Of a stretch of DNA of 64,000 nucleotides, positions 45,636 through 54,847 are shown piece by piece. The notes beneath the pieces are model-generated. The model ran no database searches and was not told the DNA's origin. It saw nothing but the letters and a program-made list of their open reading frames with translations. The stretch is taken from positions 62,001-126,000 of the forward strand of contig JAJXUV010000003.1 of NCBI GenBank assembly GCA_021782495.1, read 5' to 3'. This DNA comes from Pseudomonadota bacterium (GTDB taxonomy: Bacteria > Pseudomonadota > Gammaproteobacteria > UBA1113). Within the stretch, counting starts at the first letter, position 1. The number at the start of each line of letters is the position of its first letter. The position numbers and the translations under genes are program-made.

Positions 45636-46679
45636 TCAGATATCTGCTTCCTCTAAGGCTTCTGCATCCTCAGAAGCCAACAAGGCCTCGGGATGTGCCA
45701 ACAATTCTGAACGCAATTTGGCGTCGATTTCTTTCGCAATCGTCGGATTGTTTTTCAAGAAATCGCGAACATTGTCTTTGCCTTGACCCATGCGTTCTCC
45801 ATTGTAACTGTACCAAGCACCCGATTTTTCAATTACTTTGTGTTTCGCGCCCAAATCCACCAATTCACCGTGATAAGATACACCTTCACCATACAAAATA
45901 TCGAATTCGGCGACTTTGAATGGCGGTGCGACTTTATTTTTAACGACTTTAACTTTGGTTTCATTGCCATACACTTCATCGCCGCGTTTCAATGCACCCG
46001 TTCTACGGATGTCTAAGCGAACCGAAGCGTAGAATTTCAAGGCATTTCCACCGGTGGTGGTTTCAGGGCTTCCGAACATGACGCCTATTTTCATACGAAT
46101 TTGGTTGATGAAAATAACAAGCGTGTTAGAACGTTTGATATTGGCAGTGAGTTTACGCAAAGCCTGAGACATCAATCGTGCATGTAAACCCATGTGTTGA
46201 TCGCCCATTTCACCTTCAATTTCAGCACGAGGGGTTAAAGCGGCAACGGAATCCACCACCACAATGTCGACGGCATTGGATCGCACCAACATATCCACAA
46301 TTTCCAAAGCTTGTTCCCCGGTATCGGGTTGTGAAACCAATAAATCTTGGACGTTCACGCCCAATTTCAAAGCATACCCTGGATCCATGGCATGTTCTGC
46401 ATCGATGAAAGCTGCCTGGCCACCGATTTTTTGACATTCAGCAATCGCTTGTAAAGTTAAAGTGGTTTTACCCGAAGATTCGGGGCCATAAATTTCCACC
46501 ACGCGTCCTCGAGGATAACCACCGCCTAAGGCAATGTCCAAACCCAAAGAACCCGAAGAAATGGTTTCGATTTCATGCGCATCGGCATGTTCACCCAATA
46601 ACATCACGGCACCCTTACCAAATTGACGCTCGATTTGATCGCGCACCGCATTTAATGCTTTTAATTTCTGCTCGTCCAT
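45636..46679 (-). CDS. recA: Recombinase RecA
   Basis: 347 residues. Walker [10 protein letters not shown] (65-73), Walker [13 protein letters not shown]-binding loops ([34 protein letters not shown]) and the C-terminal domain with acidic tail are present. AAGAGG precedes the ATG. No CTG-N10-CAG LexA box is found in the 131 bases upstream, so control may differ from the enterobacterial SOS model. Confidence 0.98.
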   Translation of the reverse strand: MDEQKLKALNAVRDQIERQFGKGAVMLLGEHADAHEIETISSGSLGLDIALGGGYPRGRVVEIYGPESSGKTTLTLQAIAECQKIGGQAAFIDAEHAMDPGYALKLGVNVQDLLVSQPDTGEQALEIVDMLVRSNAVDIVVVDSVAALTPRAEIEGEMGDQHMGLHARLMSQALRKLTANIKRSNTLVIFINQIRMKIGVMFGSPETTTGGNALKFYASVRLDIRRTGALKRGDEVYGNETKVKVVKNKVAPPFKVAEFDILYGEGVSYHGELVDLGAKHKVIEKSGAWYSYNGERMGQGKDNVRDFLKNNPTIAKEIDAKLRSELLAHPEALLASEDAEALEEADI

Positions 46680-46810
46680 TTTAACCTCTTAATTTAAATA
46701 TTGAATCATTACATCTATCATTTTTACAAAGCCAACATAGCACTTTGTCTTTTATAGATTTCTTGGCTCCCCGAGTGCGGCCGCTGCGTGGCCTTGTCGA
46801 AGATGACATA

Positions 46811-48397
46811 CTATTCGTCCTGCGAAACATCCTTCGACAAATTCATTTTAATTTTCGCGGCATCCTTCAAACCACGTTCATACAGATCATAATCCGCTTC
46901 CCCCAATCCTTGCCCCCATTCTTGCTGCAATTGCATTTTTTGTTGTACGCTTAAACGCGCGATGTCACCGACATGCACGCCTCGAACACGCAACACCACT
47001 GCGTCGCCATTCTTTAAAGAAGTGCTCACTACCGATTGCTTCCCATCAGAATTCAAAGGCGTCTTAAATAAAAGCTTGATAATGTCGGGATCGATCCCCG
47101 CTGAAGTCCGTGTAACCCCCTGCGTTTCTTGCCACAACAAACCATTTTTTTGCGCTAAGACCTTCGGATCTTGACCTTGTTGCAGCCCTTTCAAAATCAA
47201 CTCCGCTTTGGCACTGGCTGCTTTTTCAAGCGCTTGTGCTTTTAACAAAGATTGGATCTGAGCTTGCACAATGGCTAAGGGTTTTACTTGCGTGGCTTGA
47301 TGCGCTTGAATACGCAACACCATCACACTGCCATCACTCAAGGTGATCAAAGCACTGTTGTAACCTTGTTGTAAAACATCATTGCTAAAGGCAGCTTGAA
47401 TAACCGCTGGCTCAAAAATAGCTTGTTTGGTTTGCGCGTTAAACCAATCGCTGACTTGAATGGGCAATTTCAATTTTTGCGAAACGGCTTGCAAACTGGT
47501 AGGGTCTTCATAAGCGAGACTGTCCAGTTGATCGCTCAAACTACCCATCAATTTATCCACGGCTTGATTTTGCAAACGTGTTGCAATGCTGTTTTTCACG
47601 GCAGCAAAAGGCTTGGTTTCAGACTGAGCATCATAATAGGCTTTGACCTCGGCATCGCTCACCGAGACTTGTTTTTTTAAATTTTCGGGTTTAATTTGGA
47701 TGTAAGCTATCTTTACTTTTTCGGGATCCATAAAATCGGATGGATGGCTTGCATAATATTGCTCAATCGCTTTGGGATCCAGTGTCATACTGTTGGCAAA
47801 AGATTGGGCGGGGATCAAAACATAGCCCATGTCGCGCGTTTGATACAAAGTCGCCACCGCATCCGTCAATTCATTTGGCAACACAAAAGCACTTTGGATC
47901 ATTCCATAACGCACTTGATCAATCAGCAATTGATTTTGCAAATTTTGCTGAAATTCTTGAGGGGTATATCCCAAAGCATCCAAAGTTCGTTGATACAAAG
48001 TGGGAGAAAAAACACCTTTTTCTTGAAAAACGGCTAAATTTGCTAAGGTCTCTCGCAACATCGGTGCCGACACTGCAAAACGTTCGTGATTCGCGGCTTC
48101 ACTCAATAACGTCATTTCTAACCATTGATCCGCGACTGTTTTCTGCAATTTTTTTCGCGCCGCATCGCTGATCGGAACATTTGGATTAGACAAAGAAAAT
48201 AAGCGTTCGCTACGTTTTAGAAGACGTTCAAAATTATCTTGGGTTAATTTCGTACCGTTGACTTGCACCACGACCGTGCTGCTTTTACTTTCTTGTAAAT
48301 AGTAATGGATCCCCCAAATGGCGAAAGTGAAAGCCACCAAGCCAACAATCAGCGTGGCAATAAGACCCTGAGTTTTATCACGAATATTTTGCAACAT
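46811..48397 (-). CDS. ppiD: Peptidyl-prolyl isomerase PpiD/SurA-type periplasmic chaperone
   Basis: 528 residues with one N-terminal membrane anchor (LIATLIVGLVAFTFAIWGIHYYL, 12-34), a SurA-like N-terminal chaperone domain (VNGTKLTQDNFERLLKR), and a reduced central PPIase region where the parvulin consensus is not obvious. This is the PpiD layout: inner-membrane-anchored chaperone for newly exported proteins. The family name is safe; isomerase activity may be absent. Confidence 0.85.
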   Translation of the reverse strand: MLQNIRDKTQGLIATLIVGLVAFTFAIWGIHYYLQESKSSTVVVQVNGTKLTQDNFERLLKRSERLFSLSNPNVPISDAARKKLQKTVADQWLEMTLLSEAANHERFAVSAPMLRETLANLAVFQEKGVFSPTLYQRTLDALGYTPQEFQQNLQNQLLIDQVRYGMIQSAFVLPNELTDAVATLYQTRDMGYVLIPAQSFANSMTLDPKAIEQYYASHPSDFMDPEKVKIAYIQIKPENLKKQVSVSDAEVKAYYDAQSETKPFAAVKNSIATRLQNQAVDKLMGSLSDQLDSLAYEDPTSLQAVSQKLKLPIQVSDWFNAQTKQAIFEPAVIQAAFSNDVLQQGYNSALITLSDGSVMVLRIQAHQATQVKPLAIVQAQIQSLLKAQALEKAASAKAELILKGLQQGQDPKVLAQKNGLLWQETQGVTRTSAGIDPDIIKLLFKTPLNSDGKQSVVSTSLKNGDAVVLRVRGVHVGDIARLSVQQKMQLQQEWGQGLGEADYDLYERGLKDAAKIKMNLSKDVSQDE

Positions 48398-48542
48398 GTC
48401 TTTTTACTCGATTGGCTAAAGCTGGAATATAATACCTGGTTATTCGATGGAAAGAAAGACTTGCATTTAGGAAGCAAGAATGCTATCTATTAAGGTCTAT
48501 TCATACTACATTTTGGTTGTTTTTTATACTATGGAGCGTTTC

Positions 48543-49904
48543 ATGAAATTATCACAACTGTTGTTGACTTGCCTGGCACTCACCCCCCTCGTTTTACAAG
48601 CGGATTTACCGCAACAAGTCAATAATCAGCCCCTGCCTTCTTTATCTGGCGTGGTACAACCCATTATGGCGGCTGTCGTGAATATTCAAGCCAAAAACAG
48701 CAGTCCTCTGCCACTGCCCCCGAATGAAGCGGGGGATGAGCAAAATAACAATGAAGGAACCCCTCCTGCCAAACCCCGAGAAAAAGGGATCAACATTGGT
48801 TCAGGCGTCATCATTGACACCGCCAAAGGCTATATCATCACGAATGCGCATTTAGCGAATAAAAATGATACTTTTACCGTCACACTCAGCGATGGCCGTC
48901 GTTTTAAAGCCCGGCTGGTCGGTAAAGACACGCAATCCGACATCGCTGTTTTGCAAATTAATGCCTTGAATTTAGTTTCTTTACCCATCGCCAATTCCGA
49001 TCAATTGAAAGTCGGTGATTTTGTGATTGCCATAGGCAATCCCTATGGCTTGGATCAAACCGTCACCTCCGGCATTGTCAGTGCTTTAAAACGCAGCGAT
49101 TTAGGCATTGAAGGCTATGAAGATTTTATTCAAACGGATGCGTCGATTAATCCAGGTAACTCGGGCGGCGCTTTGGTCAATTTGAAAGGACAATTAGTCG
49201 GCATTAACACAGCCATTCTGGCGCCCAGTGGTGGCAATGTCGGGATCGGTTTTGCCATTCCTTCTAATATGGCCAGAAGTATCGCTTACCAACTCATCAA
49301 ATACGGCAAAGTCGATCGCGGCATAGTCGGTATTATGATGCAAACTTTGACCCCTGAATTGGCCGATGCTTTTCACGATCCAAATACCAAAGGGGCTATT
49401 ATCAGTATGGTGAATCCACTCTCTCCCGCCGATAAAGCCGGATTAAAATTGGGTGATGTGATCACAGCGGTTAATGGGGCTAAAGTAGAATCGGCTTCAC
49501 AAGTCAAAAACAGCATTGGTTTAATGCGTTCTGGCAGCAGTGTGGATTTGAGTATTTTGAGAAATGGCAAACCTTTGACTATCAAGTTGGTATCCGCCAA
49601 TCCTAATGCTTATCAAAATCAAATTGCCAACCAAAACCCCTTCTTCTTTGGGACCATGTTGCAAAATTACGATGCCATTGTGCCGAATTACGGCCACATT
49701 AAGGGTATACAAATTATCGATTTAACTGAAAACTCTCCGGCGTGGCAGGCAGGCTTACGTCCAGGCGATATCATTTTGTCTGTGTCCAATATGCCGGTTC
49801 AGACAACGGATCAATTGACGAAAGTTAGTCAAACCAATGAGAAAACCCTGTTGGTGAGTATATTGCGAGAGACAGGAGCGGGATTCTTTTTATTGAAAAG
49901 GTAA
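48543..49904 (+). CDS. degP: Periplasmic serine protease DegP/DegQ (HtrA family)
   Basis: 454 residues from MKLSQLLLTC; GGAG sits 6-7 bases before this ATG, so the 21 codons further upstream are excluded. Signal peptide 1-20. Catalytic triad H103 (TNAHLANK), D133 (SDIAVLQI), S207 (NPGNSGGAL). Two PDZ domains (about 265-350 and 375-450) with the second GIQIIDLTENSPAWQAGLRPGD. Degrades or refolds misfolded envelope proteins. DegP and DegQ cannot be told apart from sequence alone. Confidence 0.93.
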   Translation: MKLSQLLLTCLALTPLVLQADLPQQVNNQPLPSLSGVVQPIMAAVVNIQAKNSSPLPLPPNEAGDEQNNNEGTPPAKPREKGINIGSGVIIDTAKGYIITNAHLANKNDTFTVTLSDGRRFKARLVGKDTQSDIAVLQINALNLVSLPIANSDQLKVGDFVIAIGNPYGLDQTVTSGIVSALKRSDLGIEGYEDFIQTDASINPGNSGGALVNLKGQLVGINTAILAPSGGNVGIGFAIPSNMARSIAYQLIKYGKVDRGIVGIMMQTLTPELADAFHDPNTKGAIISMVNPLSPADKAGLKLGDVITAVNGAKVESASQVKNSIGLMRSGSSVDLSILRNGKPLTIKLVSANPNAYQNQIANQNPFFFGTMLQNYDAIVPNYGHIKGIQIIDLTENSPAWQAGLRPGDIILSVSNMPVQTTDQLTKVSQTNEKTLLVSILRETGAGFFLLKR

Positions 49905-49913
49905 AAGATCTTG

Positions 49914-50681
49914 ATGAGATGGGGCCAATACACTGTAGCAATTCTCGCCTTTTACGCGGTCTACATTTTAGGTTCCAAAGCGCGTGCTTATCATAGCGGC
50001 GCGCGCTTTCAGGCATTGGCTTGTGCAGAATCTTTTTCCCGTGGCATTTTTCTCGGCATTGCCTTACTTCACTTATTGCCCGAAGCTTATGTGGATTTGC
50101 ACCCTTTTCTAGGCAACGCCACCTTATATAGTGTCCTTATCTGGGCTTTGGCTGCCTTGTTATTCATGTTACTCTGTGAAAAAGGCATTACCTATCTTAT
50201 TTCTATCACGGAACGCAAATCACATCACTGGTTGGCTTATTGGATCTTATGGGTCTTATGCTTACATGCTTTAATAGAAGGTTTTGCCCTAGGATTCAGC
50301 AACGATTTTATGCATTTTTTAATGCTGGCCATCGCTATTTTAGTGCATAAAGGCTCCGAAGGTTTTGCTTTAAGCACGCTCTTAGGCCGTTATCATTTTA
50401 CTCAAATGGTTCAAAAATATTTATTGATTTTATTGGCCTTCGCAACGCCGCTGGGGATCTTGCTATCTGGAAATTTAGGCTTTATCCTACAAGCGCAACC
50501 CTTTAATTTAGTAGAAGGGTATTTTAACAGCATCGCTGCCGGTACTTTCTTATATATCGCTATTTGTCATGCTTTAACAGGCTGCGATCATGCCGGTCAT
50601 GCTTCCGCTTACAAACGCTGGCTTTATTATGGACTGGGTGTTGCCCTAATATTATTAACACGGATGGTGTTTAAACAATGA
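49914..50681 (+). CDS. ZIP family metal transporter
   Basis: 256 residues (start at the ATG after an in-frame TTG) with eight hydrophobic segments. ZIP signature helices are HALIEGFALG (helix 4) and HKGSEGFALS (helix 5), carrying the metal-binding His, Glu and Gly. Likely imports zinc or another divalent metal. It follows the protease gene after 9 bases and overlaps the next gene by four, suggesting one operon. Confidence 0.87.
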   Translation: MRWGQYTVAILAFYAVYILGSKARAYHSGARFQALACAESFSRGIFLGIALLHLLPEAYVDLHPFLGNATLYSVLIWALAALLFMLLCEKGITYLISITERKSHHWLAYWILWVLCLHALIEGFALGFSNDFMHFLMLAIAILVHKGSEGFALSTLLGRYHFTQMVQKYLLILLAFATPLGILLSGNLGFILQAQPFNLVEGYFNSIAAGTFLYIAICHALTGCDHAGHASAYKRWLYYGLGVALILLTRMVFKQ

Positions 50682-51445
50682 AAGTCATTAAATATCTGTT
50701 GTTTCTTTTTGCACTACTCTTGGCGATTTACGCCTTAAGCACAAAAATTCAGGAGCATCCTATGCAAATCACCTCGGAAAAATCTTTAAAATTGGGAATC
50801 GTTTTATTTAAAGGCTTTGATCAATTGGATGTCACGGCTCCCTTAGAAATTTTCAACAATTTTCCCAATACGCAAATTTATTTTATTGCAAATACGACGA
50901 GACCTGTCAGCAGTCATATCAAAGCGATTACTATAAAACCCACTGCTACGTTTGACACAGCCCCTCAAATGGATATTCTTTTTGTCCCCGGCGGCGCTGG
51001 TGTTGTCAAAGCCTTAAAAAAGGATAAAGCCTTAGTGTATTTTATTCAAGGGCAAACTCCGCAATTGAAATACTTAAGTTCAGTGTGTACGGGGGCACTC
51101 ATTTTAGGCTATGCCGGTGAATTAAAGGGTTATCGTGCCACCACGCATTGGATGGCGAAAAAATATTTGGCTTCTTTGGGTGCTATACCCGTTGACCAAC
51201 GTGTGGTGGTCGATAGAAATCGTGTCACCGCTGCGGGTGTCAGCTCTGGCTTGGATCTTGCTTTGCAATTAGGAGATTTGTTGTTTGGAAAATCTTTTGT
51301 CGAGAAAGAAGAATTGATGATTGAATATTTCAATCATCCTGTTTTATATAATACCTCTGTGAAAACAGAAAATCCTGAAACAAAAGAAGCACTTCAAAAA
51401 GAAATGGGAAGCCTGTTTAAAGAACGGGACGATTTTTTTAAGTAG
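50678..51445 (+). CDS. DJ-1/PfpI family protein with N-terminal membrane anchor
   Basis: 255 residues: a short hydrophobic N-terminus (YLLFLFALLLAIYAL) then a DJ-1/PfpI-fold domain. The nucleophile is in SSVCTGALILG, the Glu of the pair in VTAPLEIF and the RATTHWM segment follows. This resembles the isonitrile-hydratase/AraC-N-terminal subfamily. The anchor would place the domain outside the cytoplasm, unusual for the family. Substrate unknown. A second ATG at MQITSEKS would give the cytoplasmic version. Confidence 0.8.
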   Translation: MKVIKYLLFLFALLLAIYALSTKIQEHPMQITSEKSLKLGIVLFKGFDQLDVTAPLEIFNNFPNTQIYFIANTTRPVSSHIKAITIKPTATFDTAPQMDILFVPGGAGVVKALKKDKALVYFIQGQTPQLKYLSSVCTGALILGYAGELKGYRATTHWMAKKYLASLGAIPVDQRVVVDRNRVTAAGVSSGLDLALQLGDLLFGKSFVEKEELMIEYFNHPVLYNTSVKTENPETKEALQKEMGSLFKERDDFFK

Positions 51446-51452
51446 ATACTTT

Positions 51453-51848
51453 ATGAATGTTTGTGTTTGTGGCTCTATGAAAAATAGCGAACAATGTTGT
51501 GCACAATATATTGACGGTGAAGCGCCAGCACCCACCTCAGAAAGTTTAATGCGTTCGCGTTATACGGCTTACACACAAGGCAATATCGATTACATTGCCA
51601 AAACCATGCGTGGCTCAGCGCTGACTGGCTTTGATCCGCACCATGCTGCCGAATGGGCAAAACAAATCAAATGGTTAAAATTAAAAGTCATAACCGCTTC
51701 AGCGGTCAAGCCCCAAAACGACAAGGCTTTCGTTGAATTCATTGCACATTACCTCTTTCAAGGCCGCCGACAAAAACTGCACGAAATCAGTGAGTTTCAA
51801 CGCATCGATGGGCGTTGGTATTATGTGGATGGACGTACCATAGAATAA
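51453..51848 (+). CDS. YchJ-like protein with SEC-C zinc motif
   Basis: 131 residues. The N-terminal SEC-C motif reads CVCGSMKNSEQCC, then MRSRYTAYTQGNIDYIAKTM and the NTF2-like core with AHYLFQGRRQKLHEISEF. This is the UPF0225/YchJ family, whose function is not established. Three bases from the convergent mutH. Confidence 0.88.
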   Translation: MNVCVCGSMKNSEQCCAQYIDGEAPAPTSESLMRSRYTAYTQGNIDYIAKTMRGSALTGFDPHHAAEWAKQIKWLKLKVITASAVKPQNDKAFVEFIAHYLFQGRRQKLHEISEFQRIDGRWYYVDGRTIE

Positions 51849-51850
51849 TT

Positions 51851-52513
51851 TTACAGTACAATCTTTTCAGTAAAACTTGTTCGCAAATAAAACCCCAGTG
51901 GTGAAGTTTGTATTTTTGTTCCGTCTTGACCAATACCTTTTGTCCGAACGGCAGCATTCATGGCTTTGGGGCGAATTTGCAAATATTCTCCCAACCGCGC
52001 GTGAATTTGATCCAATTGACCGAGTTGCACCAAAGACATTAAATCTTGCCAATCTTGTTTTAAAACAGCTTCTTCTTCCACACTCGGCGACCATAAAATC
52101 GGTTGACTGAAATGCCAATGGTAGGGCGATATTGCTGTATCAAAAAAATAAGGGATCCATAAAATCCGGTGCAATTTATGGTATACATCGGAAGAAGTCC
52201 AAGTTAATAAAGAAGTGTTCATCAAAGGGACCATGCTAATATATGTCGATTCTTTCGGTTTGCCATTGGATTTTAAAGGCAAGGTTTTTAGCTCTATTCC
52301 CAAATGCGGAAAATCTGGTTTGGCGAGACTGCCCGCGCTGGCGCCCAACACACGTTCTAACAACTGACCTATCCACCCTTTTTCACGCTTGAAATGAGGA
52401 GGTAATTCGATTCCCATTTCTGCCGCTAGATGCCCTAAAGTCTTCTCTCGAAGCCCACAGGCTCGCTCCCATAATTCAGCTTCTGTTGCAGGAGAAGTGG
52501 TTTTGTTTTTCAT
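51851..52513 (-). CDS. mutH: DNA mismatch repair endonuclease MutH
   Basis: Cuts the unmethylated strand at hemimethylated GATC in methyl-directed mismatch repair. 220 residues from the ATG overlapping the queE stop (AAATGA). Catalytic D67, E74 and K76 (DFPHLGIELKT) have the same 7+2 spacing as D70/E77/K79 of E. coli. The tail GFYLRTSFTEKIV is typical. It implies the genome should also encode Dam, which is not in this window. Confidence 0.95.
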   Translation of the reverse strand: MKNKTTSPATEAELWERACGLREKTLGHLAAEMGIELPPHFKREKGWIGQLLERVLGASAGSLAKPDFPHLGIELKTLPLKSNGKPKESTYISMVPLMNTSLLTWTSSDVYHKLHRILWIPYFFDTAISPYHWHFSQPILWSPSVEEEAVLKQDWQDLMSLVQLGQLDQIHARLGEYLQIRPKAMNAAVRTKGIGQDGTKIQTSPLGFYLRTSFTEKIVL

Positions 52514-53166
52514 TTCCCCGCGACATCTCCCCACAAATATTTATGCAATTGAAATTGAAAGCGCACAGGCAAACGGTGTTCCAAAATCCAGTCAGCCAAA
52601 ACCGTCGGGGACAATACCTCGGTGATCGGCGAAAACAACAACTGACATTTGTCAATTAATTGATAGTCTTCTAGGGTACGAACACTCCAATCAAAATCTG
52701 CTTTATCGCCTATGACAAATTTAATTTGATCGGATGGATTTAAATAATCAATATTGGAATAATTGTTTTTATGGCATTCTTGGGAGCTGGGTGTTTTTAA
52801 ATCCATGACTTTAATCACCCGAGGATCGACTTTGGCCAAGGACATCGCCCCACTCGTTTCCAAAGACACGAAATAATTTCGATCGCACAAGGCTTCTAAC
52901 AAAGTAAAACAGGCTTCTTGGGCCAAAGGTTCGCCACCCGTCACAGTAACATAGCGTGTTGGAAAAGTCGCAACTTTTTCTAAAACAGCCTCTAGACTCA
53001 GTTTTTTGCCGCCTTTAAAAGCATAAGTCGTGTCACAATAATAACAGCGCAAAGGACAACCGGTTAAACGCACAAAGGTTGTGGGAAGACCCACAGTGCA
53101 ACTCTCGCCCTGTAGAGAATAAAAAATTTCAGTGATTCGTAATAACACTGGTTTTTCAGGTAACAT
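52510..53166 (-). CDS. queE: 7-carboxy-7-deazaguanine synthase
   Basis: Radical SAM enzyme of queuosine synthesis, forming the deazaguanine ring. The cluster cysteines are C37, C41 and C44 (CPLRCYYC), with SLQGES at the N-terminus, TGGEPLAQ and LETSG segments. 218 residues, as expected. Lies 9 bases after cpoB, a conserved neighbourhood in gammaproteobacteria (tol-pal-cpoB-queE). Confidence 0.95.
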   Translation of the reverse strand: MLPEKPVLLRITEIFYSLQGESCTVGLPTTFVRLTGCPLRCYYCDTTYAFKGGKKLSLEAVLEKVATFPTRYVTVTGGEPLAQEACFTLLEALCDRNYFVSLETSGAMSLAKVDPRVIKVMDLKTPSSQECHKNNYSNIDYLNPSDQIKFVIGDKADFDWSVRTLEDYQLIDKCQLLFSPITEVLSPTVLADWILEHRLPVRFQFQLHKYLWGDVAGK

Positions 53167-53175
53167 AGGAAAAAA

Positions 53176-54084
53176 CTAAACCCCCTGCTTGGCCATATCT
53201 TGCAAGCGTTGTGTTGCCAGCGTGGCCGCAGAAGTATTGGGATATTGTTGGACCAGCGATTCCAAGGTTTGTCTGGCCAAAGCCCATTTGCCTTGTTGAT
53301 AATAAATGTAACCCGATTTTAATTGTGCATCGGGCACCTTGGGTGTATTGGGAAATTGAGAGGCCACTGCTTGAAAGTGGGTTTGAGCACTGGCCAAATC
53401 GCCACCCACTAACCCTATTTCGCCCAACCAATAATGTGCACTTGCGGCATAAGTCCCATTGGGATATTGACTCAAATAGGTGTTCATTTCTAGGCTGGCA
53501 TTGGTGTATTGTTGTTGTGTGATGTCTTGATAAGCGCGATCGTAGAGCGCTTTTTGTTGTGCATCAGAGTTATTGTTATTCGTCGTTTTAGGCGTTCCCG
53601 CTGCGACTGTTGTGCCACTGGCCGCCGTTTGTGTGTTAGCCACCGTTGCATTGGGTTTCACACTGAGGCCATCAGTGCTTAGTTTAGCGCTTGCCGTGTT
53701 GACGGTGACAGTCGTTAAATCCGTTGCAGCTGCGCTAATAGAAGTATTGTCTGCAGGTTTATTCCCTAACTGCAGATAAATATTTTTTTGCGCTTGCGTT
53801 AGTTGATCGATTTGATGCGCTTGCATTTCCAATCGCCCTTCCAAATTACGCACTTGTTGTTGCAATTGCGTAACTGTATTTAAGAGATCGGAAGAATCGG
53901 CACTGCTCGTCTGTACTTGCATCGTAGGAGCCGCTTGACTGACCGGTGTCATTTGTGCCAAAGCCCCATTGGTGCTCTGTACCGGTTGCCCTTCTATGAT
54001 AGGTTGCCCTTCTATGATAGGAGCAGCCCAGATGGGTGCCATGATAGCGGTTCCTAAGACGAGACAGAATAATTTTACTTTCAT
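53176..54084 (-). CDS. cpoB: Cell division coordinator CpoB (YbgF)
   Basis: 302 residues with signal peptide (1-20), a coiled-coil trimerisation region (about 62-105, TQLQQQVRNLEGRLEMQ), a Thr/Ala-rich linker and C-terminal tetratricopeptide repeats (YDRAYQDITQQQYTNASLEM; AQTHFQAVASQFPNTPKVPD). Links Tol-Pal with PBP1b-LpoB during division in E. coli. N-terminal IIEGQP is repeated twice in tandem. A type-1 arm lies between pal and this gene. Confidence 0.93.
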   Translation of the reverse strand: MKVKLFCLVLGTAIMAPIWAAPIIEGQPIIEGQPVQSTNGALAQMTPVSQAAPTMQVQTSSADSSDLLNTVTQLQQQVRNLEGRLEMQAHQIDQLTQAQKNIYLQLGNKPADNTSISAAATDLTTVTVNTASAKLSTDGLSVKPNATVANTQTAASGTTVAAGTPKTTNNNNSDAQQKALYDRAYQDITQQQYTNASLEMNTYLSQYPNGTYAASAHYWLGEIGLVGGDLASAQTHFQAVASQFPNTPKVPDAQLKSGYIYYQQGKWALARQTLESLVQQYPNTSAATLATQRLQDMAKQGV

Positions 54085-54109
54085 TAATACATACCTTAAT
54101 CGTTTTCAC

Positions 54110-54144
54110 GGCCGAGCCGCTCCCTCACAGTCGCGGCTCGGTGA
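54110..54144. repeat. Type-1 palindromic element fragment inside the tol-pal operon
   Basis: GGCCGAGCCGCTCCCTCACA then GTCGCGGCTCGGTGA. One arm plus a partial inverted arm, lying between the pal stop and the cpoB start, so it would be part of the transcript. Confidence 0.7.
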
Positions 54145-54148
54145 TAGG

Positions 54149-54670
54149 TTAACCCTCTACTTCATAAGTAATATCGTCTCGTCTGTCTTGTGAATACGCA
54201 TATTCATCATTGCCAGGAACCGCTGGTTTTTCCGAACCATAACTGACAGTGCGCATTTGATTGGCATTGACACCCATCATGGTCAAACGTTGACGAACCA
54301 CATCGGCTCTGCGTTGTCCCAAACCGATATTGTATTCACGGCTACCGCGTGGATCGGCATTACCAGCAATCAAAATGCGTGCATTCGGGTGCTTTTTCAG
54401 ATAATTCGCATTGGCATCTAATATCGGCATATACTCAGCTTTGATAACGTCTTTGTCAAAATCAAAATACACCGTATTCTTTTCAATACCCAAAATTTTG
54501 GCCATACGTGCATCTTCGCTGTCTTCAAACTCTGGATTGCCACCCACACCGGCTGCCATTGCACCATTGCCTGACATCGCACTCGTATTTTCTTTGTCAG
54601 ATTTGGAAGAACAGGCACTTAAAGCCACCGCGATCGACAGAATCATTGCCCATTTCAAACTTGCTTTCAT
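54149..54670 (-). CDS. pal: Peptidoglycan-associated lipoprotein Pal
   Basis: 173 residues. Lipobox LSAC with lipidated C20; Ser/Gly-rich linker; OmpA-like peptidoglycan-binding domain with VYFDFDKDVIKAEY, GNADPRGSREYNIGLGQRRA and the end SQDRRDDITYEVEG. Anchored in the outer membrane, binds TolB and peptidoglycan. GAGGAG precedes the ATG. Separated from tolB by a type-4 palindrome. Confidence 0.97.
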   Translation of the reverse strand: MKASLKWAMILSIAVALSACSSKSDKENTSAMSGNGAMAAGVGGNPEFEDSEDARMAKILGIEKNTVYFDFDKDVIKAEYMPILDANANYLKKHPNARILIAGNADPRGSREYNIGLGQRRADVVRQRLTMMGVNANQMRTVSYGSEKPAVPGNDEYAYSQDRRDDITYEVEG

Positions 54671-54702
54671 TCGTAACTCCTCAATAATGATTAATTTTTA
54701 TT

Positions 54703-54847
54703 AGGCCCTGTTTAGATTTCGCTAGGCTGAGCCGTAATACGTTGATTTTTGAGCACCGCAGCGGAGTTTACGTATGAGGTAAATGAGCAGCGGAGCACAA
54801 AAAATCAACGCAGTACGGCCAGCATAGTAGAAATCTAAACAGGGCCT
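54703..54847. repeat. Type-4 palindromic element, copy 2, overlaps the tolB stop
   Basis: 145 bases with perfect 17-base inverted ends AGGCCCTGTTTAGATTT/AAATCTAAACAGGGCCT. The right end encodes the last residues (GPV) and stop of tolB. Inner segments CGTTGATTTTTGAGCACCGC and GGAGCACAAAAAATCAACGC are inverted copies of each other. Confidence 0.9.
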
